Shown: positions 22,926 to 34,961 of the stretch, piece by piece | Position numbering within the stretch: position 1 is the stretch's first letter | Layout of the letters: each line of letters begins with the position of its first letter | Source: Takakia lepidozioides | Lineage: Eukaryota; Streptophyta; Takakiopsida; Takakiales; Takakiaceae | Reading direction: 5' to 3' | Assembly: GCA_030704615.1 (NCBI GenBank) | Contig: CM060733.1 | Span: forward strand, 6,014,001-6,078,000 | Length of the DNA stretch: 64,000 nucleotides | The notes under the pieces: generated by a model | Told to the model about the DNA's origin: nothing | The model's database searches: none | What the model saw: only the letters and a program-made list of their open reading frames with translations | Translations under genes and position numbers: made by a program

Positions 22926-24979
22926 GGGTCGGTTTACACGAGGGCCCAGGCCCAAGAAATCATGGGCCCAAGACTAGAGCTTTTGGGCCCACAATTGGGC
23001 TGAATAAACCAATTAAAATATATTTTTTAAGGAAGGGGCCCTCTCCGTGTAAACCTATTGGGCCCAAGCCTAAGGCCTAACCTACACTATATCAGCCACT
23101 CTCCTGGCCACTCCACTGTCTCTCTTCTTCGACGTCTCCCATCAAATCTTGAATCCCTGAACCATAGAAGCAAGAAGTAATAATATTCCTATGGCCTTGG
23201 TCCTCTTCATGGCCTTAAGCACATGATTACAACCATTTTGGTATTGCAACAACTAATAAACGATTGCAATATGCTAGATTGTGGATGACTTCATCATGGG
23301 AAGAATTTGCCTCAAATGGATCGATAGATAGGTAATAGATAGGTAATATTACACAAAAAATTCAGCAGCATAGATCAAGCAATACCAACATCAACGTTCA
23401 CAGGTCCGTAATACATAGGAATGTACGGTTCCTCATTAATAACTGCTTCGCTAAAACAATCAACATATGCGGTATTAAGATCTAGGGGCTCTTCTATACA
23501 TGATTCTTCATCAAAATAGATATCCTTAACTATTTCCATGGTGGTTTCTTTTGGCATCAACATTGTCCGCCATAAAGCTTCACACCTACCCAGATTCATA
23601 CCCTTCCACACGTAACATTCTAGAACTAACATGCGAGACTCTCATATTATTCGTTTACAGTCGACCCTGGCTAAATGTGCCCTCCTTATGTGTTATAAGG
23701 GGTGTACTTGTTATCTTTTTTTTACTCCCTAAAATTCTACACGGTAAACGTTACAAAAATGGTACTCCCTCCTTTGTAAAGTGACCCTTGATATACAATA
23801 TGGCCACCTCTTTGTTAGGAAAGTACAGTGAAAGCCGCCTAAAGTAGGTTGAAACATAAATATTTCCATTGACATTTCATTAAGAAATAAATAATGTGGA
23901 ACCACCGACATGTGATGATTAAATTTCTGAATTAATAGGGATGGATGTCTAGCAAATTGGCTCTATATAATGCAATGTAGTTACGTTTCCGACTATGGTG
24001 GTTCACGAATTTGTTCATTACGAGGAAGAACACGATTTGAACACTCCATATGCACCTACGGAAAGCGAGATATAGGAACTTGATGATCCATGTGCAAACG
24101 TTGAAACTAAAGATGACGAAGACGAACCTATTTTTAGATCCAGTGGCACAAGTGACATTTTCCAATGTTCAGGAGGAATTCAAAGTGATTTATATGTTTC
24201 TAGAACAACAACCCTTGGTGATTGGTTGAGAGACTTTCTAATAGGGTTAGATCTGTAGAAAATAGTCTAAGTTATCTACATTGCAGGTTGTGTATTGTTG
24301 ACATAACACTATTGACAAAATTTCAGTTGATTTGACATGTAAATCTGTAATGTTATATTTTTTGAAATCATCCCTGGTTTACAATTACATGGATAAATGT
24401 TAAGAAGAGTCTTGGTCGCCTTCTTTAATTGGTAATATGTTATCACTCTGTTACCGTTATTTTTTTTTTCCTCCCAAGGCGTAACAATAAAGGAGGGTCG
24501 ACTGTAATTGGTCTTGGACGCATTAAACAGGTTCTAGACACTTTAAACATGATGATTAATGTTTAAGGATGATGGTTTTTAAGTTGGATGAAAACAAGCA
24601 TGTATCATTATCAATCACCATTGGACATGGATGATGCAAGATGAAACGCCATTAGTATCTAACCTAAAGTGGTCCAAGAGATAGAAATGACTGATGATTC
24701 TACATGGCAGCACCTCCGTCGCGTGGTGGCCATCGAGTCTCTAGTCTCTACATGCGTCCAACCCCATCTGTGACATGTTTCCATCCTACGGCTGTAATAG
24801 GCTTAAACAAATTTATTTTAATGCTGGGTTTCTTGGGCCCAGCGAAAGAGTTGGGTCTTCATCCCAGGAGCGTTCTTTTTGTTGGACTGGGCCTGAGAAT
24901 TTGGCACCATAAATCATGCCATTTAGGTAGCCATGTCATTTTCTTAGTCTTGGGCCCGAGCCCTCGTGTAAACCGGCCC
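22926..24979. mobile_element. TIR DNA transposon with TTA target duplication (PIF/Harbinger-like)
   Basis: Terminal inverted repeats: GGGTCGGTTTACACGAGGGC at 22926-22945 and its near-complement at 24960-24979. TTA flanks both ends (22923-22925 and 24980-24982). A 3-bp TWA duplication is the mark of the PIF/Harbinger superfamily. Further GGGCCCAAG-rich subterminal repeats lie inside both ends. A minus-strand open frame at 23375-23632 (85 codons, acidic) shows no DDE motif I can recognise. A pogo-like element sits inside at 23658-24504. Probably non-autonomous. Confidence 0.72.
23658..24504. mobile_element. Pogo-like TIR element with TA duplication, nested
   Basis: The ends CAGTCGACCCTGG (from 23658) and its partner ending GGGTCGACTG (24504) form inverted repeats, each flanked by TA. 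A TA duplication and CAG-start ends fit Tc1/mariner-pogo elements. The interior includes an acidic plus-strand stretch near 24075-24140 without a recognisable transposase motif. The second element at 33296-34516 shares the ends. Confidence 0.68.
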
Positions 24980-24982
24980 TTA

Positions 24983-26050
24983 GTTACACCGACCGTGGTT
25001 GGCGTCTTTTCTCTCTCTACAACCCCGTCTGCCAGGGTTGCTATTCCGTGAGCCTGGAAGCATGAGCCTGTGAGCCCAGGTGCCCGTGAGCCCAGCATAG
25101 GCTCACGCCACGTCAGCATGGAATTCTGAACTTGTAGGGCATATTTCCGCGGGAGGTGCCTATTTCCGCGGTTTGATTAATTTTTTTCAGTCATTGCAGA
25201 TGACATTTGTTACATCCATTCCATCCATCTGTTTCATCCATTTAGACGTGGTTTACATACCAAGTCCTTGCATGCTAGGAAATGGATGAATGTCATTGTG
25301 TTTGAATGGAACATTATTCGGGATGTCCGGGATGAAATAGTGGATGTGGATGCATAGTCCTCTGCGTAGATGAATGTGGCTACGTCGTGTGCATACGTAC
25401 GTATGCAGTCCCGCCACATGTATGCACCCAATAATGCATATACAATCATAGAGGGAAAGAATCCGATACAGACAAGGAGGTGGACAGACATGGAGGAAGG
25501 GACGATAGCGGACGCTAGAGGGGTGGAGTGAGCACTGTCTCTAGAGGTTGATGGTTTGAGAACATCGGATGGAATTAGGAAGGTAAAGTCGTGGAGCTTC
25601 TGTGCAGTAGGTCATCCTCAGCGGGAATGAATCTCAGAACAGTTTCCTCGGAGGGGGGGTTTTTTTTTTCTTTGCAAAACAAGGGACAATGGCCCTCATA
25701 TTTCGTATGCACCGCATATACCAGACAACAACGTTTTTTTTTAAACAAAATTATTTTTATTTAATTTTGTAATTTTGTAATTTTTAATTATTGTTTTTAC
25801 AAAACATGGGACAATGGCCCTCATATTTCGCAACAGTGTTTTCTTTATTTAATTTATTAAATTGATATTTTTACAAAACAGGGACAATGACCTTCATATT
25901 GTCATTTTTTGGCTTCCTCGGATATAGGGTCGTTATGCAGTAATCCGCGGAAATACGTCCGATTGCTTAATGTTTTGACGACCCATCCATGCTCATAATC
26001 ATATATAATTTATATTATGGGCTCACGATTTCCAGCTCACCGCTCACCAC
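24983..26050. other. Unassigned; AT-rich with short direct repeats
   Basis: No gene seen. 'ggacaatggccctcatattt' occurs near 25686 and 25811, and in degenerate form near 25878, each bordered by AT-rich runs. 'atttccgcgg' occurs twice near 25143 and 25162. Confidence 0.4.
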
Positions 26051-26053
26051 TCA

Positions 26054-27690
26054 CGGTGTAGCGTCCCTGAGTTGTGGTCAATGGCGTGGTTTCCAAACCC
26101 TTCCCTCTGTTCAAATCTGTAAGACAAGGGTGTCCACTGTCCCCTTTTCTTTTGTTGATAGCAACAGATGCGTTAGGTCACTTATTAGATAGGAGGAAAA
26201 ACTCTTTGGGCCTAGTAGTACCTAATTCCCCAATAACTTTTTCTTTTCCATTCGCTCCTCGTTATATGCTAATGACACATCCTTGTTCATTAACAACTCA
26301 TCTCTATCCAACGTCAATGCGGCACAGCGGCACTCAACTCGTTGAAGGCATTATGTGCAGCCTCGGTCTCAAAATCAACTGGAATAAATTTGTTGTTATA
26401 TAAAGTCAACTGACAGACCCCTCTGTTGCAGCACACATTGCCCCATGGGGTATTGAATTGGGTTTGAGATGGCTCTTGGACGGTGAATCGCATGATCTCT
26501 TAGGTCAATTGGTGGGAACTGATCTCTCTGATGATACCAGATTTGCTGTTGTCACTTACAAAACTAAAAATGAAGCTTGCACATTGGTGTTCCTTGCATC
26601 TGTCTCTCGTTGGTAGAGCTTTGATTGTTAACCAAGTGCTCTTGGCTTCACTGTGGTTTCTGATGACAACTCTTTGTCTCTTATCTCTCCTGAATCTGCA
26701 GCGCAACAGCTATCGAAGCGAAGGGTTGATGCTGGCTGGAATGCAATTATGGGAGATCTCCCTGACAATTGGACAAGACTACTTGCTGAACCTCACCCGC
26801 AGTCTCTTACCGGCTGGTTAGGGAACCTGGATGCTGATGAAGACATGAAATATGCCTTGGTGTTGTGCCCTTTTGCTATTTGGGACAACGCCCTTCGGCT
26901 ATACTCCTTCTGGTCTTCTGACTTGGACTCCTCTCCCTCTGTCTTGTTACTCAATGTAAAGAATGGGAGAATGCACTGTTCTTGTCCAGTGTGGGAGTCT
27001 CTCAGGGGGATTATCCTATGGCAGCTTTGGAAAATGAGGTGTTGTGTGGTATATCAGAAAGAGAGGCCGTGCATGCAGAAAGTTTTGTATCTGGCTCACT
27101 TAGACCTTAGGTCTGAAGCTTGGTCTGTTTTACTTGCAGCTCTTTCCAGGTGTCACAGTAATCGAAGACCCCAACTCTTTGACAAGTTCGACAATTCTTG
27201 GGGGAATGACTTCGTTTAGGGACACAAGGATTGTGTGGGAAGACTCCCCCCCCCCCTATTGGCAGCTCAACTAGCACTAAACAGACTCCACTAGAGAATG
27301 AAGATGCGGAAATAAATTGGAGACACAAGCGTAGTAGCCCTAGGAAGCAAAAATCAAATGCTCAGCTTACTTATGAGGGTCCTAAAAAGAAACGGAGCAG
27401 TACGTAGGCTGTTCATGGCAGCCTTGGTCCTGCCTTTTTTTTTTTTGCAGGATAGAATTGACAGTTTGGTTTGGCCATATCAGCTCTATTCTAAATCCTC
27501 ACTTCTCCTTGTTTTCGACTTAGCTAGGATAATTCCTTCCTAGTCTTGATTCCTCTTCCCCTGTTTTCTGCTATGTTCGCTCTAAGTGGTACCTCTGTAA
27601 TCTGCTTTATGGCTCCCTGTAAGTTTATTTTTTCCTTACCTCTTCTTTAATAAAATTTTCAGGGCTACAATCCCCCTGTTATTAAAAAAA
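26054..27690 (+). mobile_element. L1-like LINE remnant (RT fragment, C-terminal region and A-rich tail)
   Basis: RT block SVRQGCPLSPFLLLIATDALGH is encoded at 26122-26190, with LGLKINWNK at about 26362; the YADD region is broken. A C-terminal LINE region is open at 26695-27219 (WESLRGIILWQLWKMRCCVVYQKE type), then a lysine-rich end near 27330-27400. The 3' end reads TAATAAAATTTTCAGGGC and closes with an A-run near 27686. Frameshifts and a large deletion make it inactive. Confidence 0.75.
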
Positions 27691-28555
27691 AACAAAACAA
27701 AAACCTAAAACCAGAATTTCAACAACGGAATTCATTCCTAATTTTGCATTTTTTCCATTTAAAGTTTTTATTCGTGAATGGAATATGGCAGTCTTCATTA
27801 GTCTGTAGATTGGATTATACATTTTTCTTCTACACTCCTGGCTTTTTGCCTCTCCTTTGTTCTCTTGGGCTCTAGTTCTTTGTGTTCCCGGGTGATTTCC
27901 CAGCTGTACAGCCTCGATGGCTCCCACAGGGTTATTTTTTCCCTGTTTTTCTTTATTACGATTTTATGGGCCTAGCCCCTTTCCTTCCAAAAAAAAAAGA
28001 TTGGCAACTGGAGAGTTCAGTTTTTTTGCACTCTACAATCCTCATTTGTATGCCTTTCAGGTTTGCATGTTATAGCTTACTTTGCAAAATGTGGAATGTA
28101 TGGTCAATTTTTAAGATGGGGTTTCCCAATAAGATTTGTCTTGTGATGTACTCAAGGTGTGAGGATTGTAATGCGTTTTTGTTAATTTTTTGTTGGAAAA
28201 CTTATATCACAGTTATAGTGAGAGATGGTATGGCGGCTTTGAATGCTTCGATCATTTTGTGTTGGTATTGGATTGCGGTTTATGTACAATTGTTGGCTAC
28301 TAAAAAACCTTCCACCAATGTACCTTTCTCTCATTAATAAAATTTATCAGGGCCACGGCCCACCGTCCCCTGTTCCTGAAAACAAATAAAAATAAAAATA
28401 AAATTCTTAGCTTCCTGCAGCCTCTCACAGTTATGGCTAGGGGGCAGTGACTCATTTTTCATCCTTATGGTTGTTTTCTGAGGTTATTTTTTCCCAATAA
28501 CATTCTCCAGGGCCACAGCCCCTGTTCTTTAAAAAATAAAAAATAAAAATCATAG
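27691..28555. repeat. Series of LINE 3' tails with A-rich ends
   Basis: 'taataaaatttatcagggcc' at 28335 and 'caataacattctccagggcc' at 28494 repeat the 3' end of the preceding LINE, each ending in (A)nTAAA-type tracts. A related GGGCCTAGCCCC tail followed by ten A lies near 27968-28000. These look like three further 5'-truncated copies. Confidence 0.6.
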
Positions 28556-28559
28556 AGCT

Positions 28560-30088
28560 CTTGAGATCTACTCGTTTTGTGATATAGTTTAAAGCTCAAT
28601 GTCATGCTCGGAATGCATCAACCACACGGCCTAACAAGGCTATCAATGAACTATATTAGACTTGTCAAACTTTCTTTTGCAAAGACAAAGATCAATATAC
28701 CATCTATTTTCTCTATGACGCAAGCCCAATATGCCATTGTTTAGGATCATCCATTAGCAGCATCTCACGTTAACTGGCTTTTCTATTTCATTGTAGGTGT
28801 GGTGACTGTTTGCTCTCTAGGATTAGGTGGGTGGGAATGGCCTGAAGGCATCACAGAATTTACATTACCCTTCACTTGGGACTTCATGGAATAGCTTTGG
28901 TGTATCTGAGAAGCTCAAATGAAAGTTAATTGTGTTTTCTTTGGGGAAGCAATCTGATACTGTTAATGGTTGCATCAATTGTGGATTAAGCTTCCAATAT
29001 GGAAGACATTGTCTTTGCCTCGCAATACTTAAAATTGAGACTTTCCCTACAGCTTTTTAGACTTAGCTTTTGTTTCTGGCGTGCCTCAAGAAGTTTGCAA
29101 ATGGGTTTACTATATTTAAGAATAGGGCAACTGGGGGGCAAGGACTGCCTATGTAACTCACGGGTAGAAGGGCAAAGCAGTCAAGGGAGCGAAGCTGTGG
29201 CGACAAATTGATGAGCTGCAGGCCACAGAAACAGAAACAGTAACTAGAAGAGGTGGAAGGTTGAGGATGGATCTTTTGGCAAGGACTCGGGTTGGGGAGA
29301 GAGGGCAAAATCACTAAACATAATGGTTTTGATTCTCGGATTAGTCCAAGTAGGAAGATGATTTTCACATCCGACAAAGGACTTAATGTCCAAAGAGGTC
29401 AGCTGATTTTATCATGAATATCAGTGAATATCAGGTAAGCAGTGGCTCAAATAATTCGAACTTCAAGTGGTTGCTACAATCATTTGTTTTTGAGAACACT
29501 GGAAATTTTTCACACCAGCTTCAAGGTAGTTTGTTACCAGATGATTGTATGTTCGTTCTCTCCAGGAATTTTCGTTGTGGGATGAAAGCTTTGGCACTTG
29601 TGTTTTGTCTAGAGCTTTCTAATTTGATACTAGCTTACCACATGCTGCTTTATGATTCCTGGAGGTTATTTTGCTGTAGGTGTCTCATGTTCTAACATTG
29701 TTCATTTATCCCTTCACCTTCTCTTGCAGGTCATTGAATTGCTTCGCATTGATACCAGAAGCCTCACCTTTGGTAAGGTTTTCCTTGCATATAAAAGCAA
29801 AAACCAGGTATGTATGCTGTCATGCAGTGTCTGCACACTAAAAGCTCTCTCCTCTGGAGGCGTCCTTAATCTTCCATTCACAATCTTTCTCCAGTAGCTT
29901 GTATGTATCAGGTATCAGATACCTTGGAAAAGTTTTGTGCACTTCTTCCCCACAGTCAATATACGAGGATCTATTTAAAGATGTGTGATTGGGTGATCGA
30001 CCTGGTAGCTACCTGCAATTTTAATTGAATTGTCAATTGGCATTTTAAAAAGGTTTGCTAAGAGAGTCATGAAAGAATGGAGATAAGA
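28560..30088. other. Unassigned; downstream flank of Sec14 gene
   Basis: Open frames at 28999-29211, 29063-29377 and 29414-29695 have no recognisable motif. The part next to 30091 is likely the Sec14 3' untranslated region. Confidence 0.3.
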
Positions 30089-30090
30089 GG

Positions 30091-32249
30091 CTAGTGTGCA
30101 ACAGGAGGCCAGCCTGGAACAACAGCATCTTGCAATAAAGTAAGGCTTCTTGTCCCTCCATACTCCACTGGTAGTTCTTGAATATCAATTTGATCAAGAA
30201 GAGTCTCCATAGTCTTTTTCTTGTCCACAATGAGAATCTGCAGATGAGACAACACTACAGATAGTCAGACAATGACATAAACCTTGGAGTTACGAGTCGG
30301 GGCTATCCTCACAGGGATATGCATGCCCAAGGTTTAGTCTGAGGTCTAATTACATGGCAGGAATACAGATACAGTGGGGACATTTCACCTTTTCACGGTT
30401 TGCTCCATTAATGAAGGGAGACACAACTTTCCAGAGACCGTTGAAAATGTGTGGCGCATTGATCAAGTAAAACTTCTCAATCCGATCTGGATAATGAGAC
30501 TGCATAGGATTGCACACTAAACTGTCAGACTTGCTTGCGGCCTCTTCTCAATTTTCTTTGAGGTAGATTGCAACCTGTAAGCATCCTGTTCACCCAACCC
30601 CACCCTCCTCTGCATGCTTCCCTCCTCTCTGTCCCCCAATAACTATGACAAATGAGTGTAGCTAGCCTTTCAAAGATACATTTTCCGAAGTCCTTACAAA
30701 ACTTTTCCTGTGACCTCAGTTTCTGTGTGTTGTTGACAAAAAATATATTCGTAAAACATGTGCCGGAGCCTTGTGGCCATAGACACCACGCCCAGATTGG
30801 GTAGGATGTGTCAAGAGTTGAGAGAAAGAGAGAGAGAGAGAGATTCATAGCCTATGGGTGGGAAGGTTCATAAGCTGGCCTGTAGGATATCGAAAGCGGC
30901 AATGAATCCACGGGTATCCAAGTTCTGGAAACTCAGACCATTGAGGTCAACTATCCCAACAAACTTCCCATCGTCAGGTGCACTGCCATTACAGAGCCGT
31001 GGTTAGCTTGGTCACAAATGGACAAGAACTTCCAAGGAAAGGAGTTCTACATGAGGTCTAAAGGGTGGACCAATCTAGTCTTGCAATGACCCCTGAGAGC
31101 TGAAGGGGCGTACAGAGATTCTTAAATACTTCAATAAAGGAAACAGAAGCAAGATTTTCCCGAGCCAACTTTCTGGCAGACATCAGCTAAGAAAAGATCT
31201 ATTGAAGGATCTGATCTTTAGCACTAGCTTAAGTGGTGCACAGGAACAACATTACATGCAGGCACCTATGAGGAATGAAAATGAATGGCTCCTAGTGTTT
31301 GCAGCGTGGGCAGTGGCTGGAGACACAGCGAGCTGATATGTTTCAACAGATTCTGACAGACATGGTTTCTTTTCCCTCTCTCTATGTTGCAACTGGGGAT
31401 GTGTCTTGCAAAGTCCACAAAAGTCTCAACATGAAGGTACAGATGAATCAGGGAGAGGAGGTTAAAGCAAGCAGTCTCAACTTACGCAGCAATAGCCTTG
31501 TCAAAGATATATACGCTGAACCCTGCTCCCACCCTACACCCTTGTTAGCAACTTATTGAATAATACTGACAAATAATTAGAATGTACCAAAACACATGTA
31601 GGTCTTGAGCATGCTGATGCCCTAAGAAGCAAGTGGGTGCTTAAGGTTCACTCGTGACAGTCTGAGAACGTTGACAATAGTGCACAAGATGAGCCACACA
31701 CATACTCTTGAACTCCTCAAAGTCTTTCTTGTTGGGAAAATGCTTGCACCCAAGTGTAAAAATAATTGGATGGCTCTGCTTGTCTTGGCCTTGCATATAT
31801 GTTTTTTTGGCGCCAAGCTCCCCAGCAATCTCAGACTCGTTAATATACCCATTTGGCACAAAAGATGCCCTCCACTGCTGGTGGCTCACAATGGCCTTGG
31901 CTGTCTCATCAAAATTGAAGGACTTCCCTCGGAGAAACCGCAACAGTGTTGCATCATCCACCCCCTTCATTCACCATGACAAGTCAGTCGGCTAAAAAGT
32001 TAGCACCAGACGTGTAGAAAATATTCTTGCATCTGTTGTGCATAGAGGAATCAAAGACAGTGAATAGAGGGGTTGCGACCACAACCACACAAACACGCAA
32101 AGGTGTGTGAAAGCTCACCTCGGACTTCCCTCCTTCACGATCCACGGCTTCCCGTAAGCTTCTCAAAACTTCCGCGTTCACAAAGTCCTCGGCGGCTACA
32201 CCATTTTCATTCACTTTGTTGTCTAGTGCATGTACAAAGCTAGAATGCC
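30091..32249 (-). CDS. Sec14/CRAL-TRIO lipid-binding protein, spliced, 5' end missing
   Basis: Exons on the minus strand: 32119-32249, 31706-31964, 31486-31522, 30880-30982, 30389-30499, 30091-30237; phases agree and give 262 residues to the TAG at 30091. The first exon found starts in phase 1, so at least one upstream exon exists but was not recognised. Sec14 proteins bind and exchange phosphoinositides and other lipids at membranes. Blocks seen: CRAL-TRIO N-terminal helix bundle VDDATLLRFLRGKSF, HPIIFTLGCKHFP, FEEFKRFSVYIFDKAIA, VGIVDLNGLSFQNLDTRGF, YPDRIEKFYLINAPHIFNG, WKVVSPFI, and the lobe end LDQIDIQELPVEYGG. It ends soon after GG, so no GOLD or nodulin domain follows. The donor after 30880 reads GCC, not GT. 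A LINE-end remnant lies in the intron near 30742-30800. Confidence 0.9.
30742..30800 (-). repeat. 3'-terminal stub of the FADD-type LINE family
   Basis: The minus strand matches the LINE 3' end (a TGGCCACAAGGCTNCGGCA-type block following the WPQG codons) seen at 59203 and 53287. It lies in an intron of the Sec14 gene and is followed by an (AG)n run near 30825. Confidence 0.65.
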
Positions 32250-32259
32250 CTGAAAGCAC

Positions 32260-33290
32260 AAACAATTGCAGTTAGACAAACATCCTTATTCCCGCGGTGG
32301 CAGAGGATGCGAAAAATCCTCTTAAAATGCTGATTTTCAGTAATCCATTTTCAGTAATGATTCTTACTAAACTGTTAATATGCTTTTTTGCAACAACTCT
32401 TAGGGACCCCATAGACCAAAAGTATATGAAACTGGCAACTCCTCTGAATTTGAGGAGGTTAGGAGTTAGGACTTTCGAGGTTGAATTGGCGAAGACCAAC
32501 TGCAACTTCAGGACAGTGATGTGGGAAGGAGAGCCGGAGGTAACTCCTTGCGTGCACTACAACTCTGACTCGGATTTGTAAGAAATCCAGCCAACTACGT
32601 TATCATGGCCGTCAGTCAAAATGGAAACTCCAGGAGGACTGATCGATAGCAGTCTGCTGCAATTCCTCTATCTTCGAAAACGTGGCTCACCTGACCCTCG
32701 ACGGCCGAACCATACCCACGGCGATCTGTGTAACGACGTCATCGGAAAACTCCTGACAAATGCAGATGGAAAGAGGGAAGTCCGAAGCAACCCATCTGTT
32801 GCAGGTGCTTGCATGAATACATTTTTCCCGTACGAGAGCGAGGCCGCGCACACCATGGCCTGGCTTACCATGATTGCAATGCAAACAAAGAGAGAGTGAC
32901 AAAAAGAAAAAGACACTAAAAACAGAAAGCAAACACAGGCTTGCCAGCCAGACCCAATATTCAACATTCAAACCCCACAGATTTTGTGTGACTTGCCTGT
33001 AACTTATGTATCTGGAACAGTAGCTGTTGGGTGGTCTGTTGGGTGGTCTGACGGTCTGAACATACCACCTGTTGCAGATCCTACCTAATCACACTCTGGC
33101 AGATCGAGACTGCCAATAAGCGCATTTGTAGTTCTGGTTTAACGCTGGGGAGAGCATTGATGGCTGCCTGACGTTTATGCGTATATCTAACAACTACACT
33201 TATAAGCTGACAACTGTGACTCGCACACAGACGTGAATCCGAGGGGTTTCCAAGTTTTAAGAAAGTCGAGGATGTGCACATCCTTCTTGT
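32260..33290. other. Unassigned; upstream flank of Sec14 gene
   Basis: The missing Sec14 5' exon(s) should be here. A possible ATG exon is 32688-32710 on the minus strand (ATGGTTCGGCC... ending at a GTGAGC donor), but it does not join the 32249 exon in phase without another exon. Nothing else recognised. Confidence 0.3.
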
Positions 33291-33295
33291 TGGTA

Positions 33296-34516
33296 CAGTC
33301 GACCCTGCCTTGTTGTTACCTGCTTATGTGTTATTTCACTCTACATGTTACGGTTTTGATACTTTGCAAAAAAATACACTAGAAACCATGTCAAGAGTGT
33401 TAAGTGGTTAATTGTTAGTTTATCCTACTCTTCATAGTGTTAACTCACCTCCTTAAGTTAGATTCCATAGAGAGACGTCCCCAAAATAGAGCATCTATTC
33501 ATGCTCATCTGAAATAGAGCATCCATCCATCCATTCATCCATTCATGAGGTTCAAGCTTGCCATTGACACTTCACATTTATATCTTGCGCAGCAAAACAC
33601 CGATACTGGTACTACTACTTGTCTCGTGAAGTGTTTAAGAAGGAAGTGATTTCAGCTAGGCATTCTACTTGTCGACAAACCGACATTCTTTCATATTTTC
33701 AACCTACTCAATGATTAAATGTTATCTTTCATTGGCAGGACCTGGTTTACTGTGCCTCTTGTAACTGATAATTTATGAAAAATCTCCCCTGCTTTCCGGT
33801 TATATGTGATACCTCCTCTCATTGTTTAATAAAGGGTCATGAATGCACGTGGGCGGGCCCCGCCTGTACGACCCTTGGGGTGAGCTCATAAGCCCACCGC
33901 CCATTCACCGGGTCGGCGAGATTCTGAAATTTTTTTCTAAGTCCTTGTTAATCTACCGTGGCGGACCTTCTAGCGGACTGGGCAGACCCTCCAGCAGACC
34001 GACTCCAACCTTCTAGCAGACCCTCCAGACCGACGAGCGGACTGGCACCTCTCCAGCAGACTAGGCAGACCCCCTCCGGCAGATCGGCAGACCCTCCTCC
34101 AGATCGGCAGACCCTTCGACAAATATATTTTAAACACACGTTACTACCACGGTACAACATAACAAGATTTGAGCTCTCCACCTCATATACGACATGCAAT
34201 GCTCTTAACCACCACACTGTCTACCACTTTCTACAAACGCTTGCAATAACTAATGTTTTATGTGCATATTGTGGGCCCCAACAAACTAGCTCATGTGTTT
34301 TGTGGGCCCCAGCAGACCAGCTTGCCGGGCAGACCCAACAAGCAGATTGGCGGGGTCCGGGTATGGGCGCTCCCACCCTCTACCTCACGCGGCCCCGCCG
34401 CAACCACATGTGCGGGCATTCATGACCCTATTATTGTTAAATGAGAAGCTGTGATACCTGGCTATATGTTAGAAATTTCATACTCTAGAGGCCTAACATT
34501 AAAGCAGGGCCGACTG
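33296..34516. mobile_element. Second pogo-like TIR element with TA duplication, carrying an insertion
   Basis: CAGTCGACCCTGC at 33296 and its inverted partner GCAGGGCCGACTG ending at 34516 are flanked by TA on both sides. The ends match the element at 23658-24504. A palindromic-ended GC-rich segment (33834-34428) interrupts it. Confidence 0.68.
33834..34428. mobile_element. GC-rich insertion with GGGTCATGAATGC inverted ends
   Basis: Both ends carry GGGTCATGAATGC as inverted repeats, followed inward by GGGCGGGGCC-like GC blocks. No clear target duplication. The interior has a degenerate CAGCAGACC minisatellite (about 33962-34120). On the minus strand near 34145-34225 there is a pol III-like segment with A-box-like TGGTGGTTAAGAGC and B-box-like GAGCTCAAATC. 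A 155-codon open frame (33958-34425) is low-complexity and probably not coding. Confidence 0.55.
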
Positions 34517-34524
34517 TAACACCA

Positions 34525-34956
34525 CTTCAGCTAAACACTTGGAAGTCTCGGCAGCAGTAATGAGTATCCCTGAGAACATAGCGTACTAAAGTCTGCCTGA
34601 CAAGGCCCACAGAGACTTTAGTGTTGACTGGAAGCAATTTTTAGGCCCAGCCACTTGCGAAAATTGTAGATAATAAACCAACTCTTCCATAAGAGATCGG
34701 AATGGTGGCTGGCCGACATGCCAGGGAACCTTGCTCACTATCACACCTGCTCTTATAGATGACCAAAAATCCCCATGACAATCGTATAAAAAGAAGACAG
34801 AAGCTGCAAAAATTGGGGATTGGGGGAACAATTAGTGTTGTACTGATATGTCAATTTTGGCATATCATACCAGACTGGTCCTCCTAGGTTGCACTTGACT
34901 ATTGGGTCCAACTGGTAGGGCCCAGTGTAGATTAGGACTGGCCAAGGTCTGCAAGC
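34525..34956. other. Unassigned; ends with ACCAG/CTGGT-type repeat
   Basis: No gene seen. 34838-34935 carries 'gtgttgtactgatatg' and 'accagactggtcc', related to 21300 and 22560-22680. The chromovirus target duplication AGGGC is at 34957-34961. Confidence 0.35.
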
Positions 34957-34961
34957 AGGGC

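Noticed and set aside
23375-23632. 85-codon acidic frame as a host gene
   Set aside because: It lies within the TTA-flanked TIR element and shows no known domain; treated as transposon interior.
33958-34425. 155-codon plus-strand frame
   Set aside because: Low-complexity translation of the CAGCAGACC minisatellite and a tRNA-like segment; no domain.
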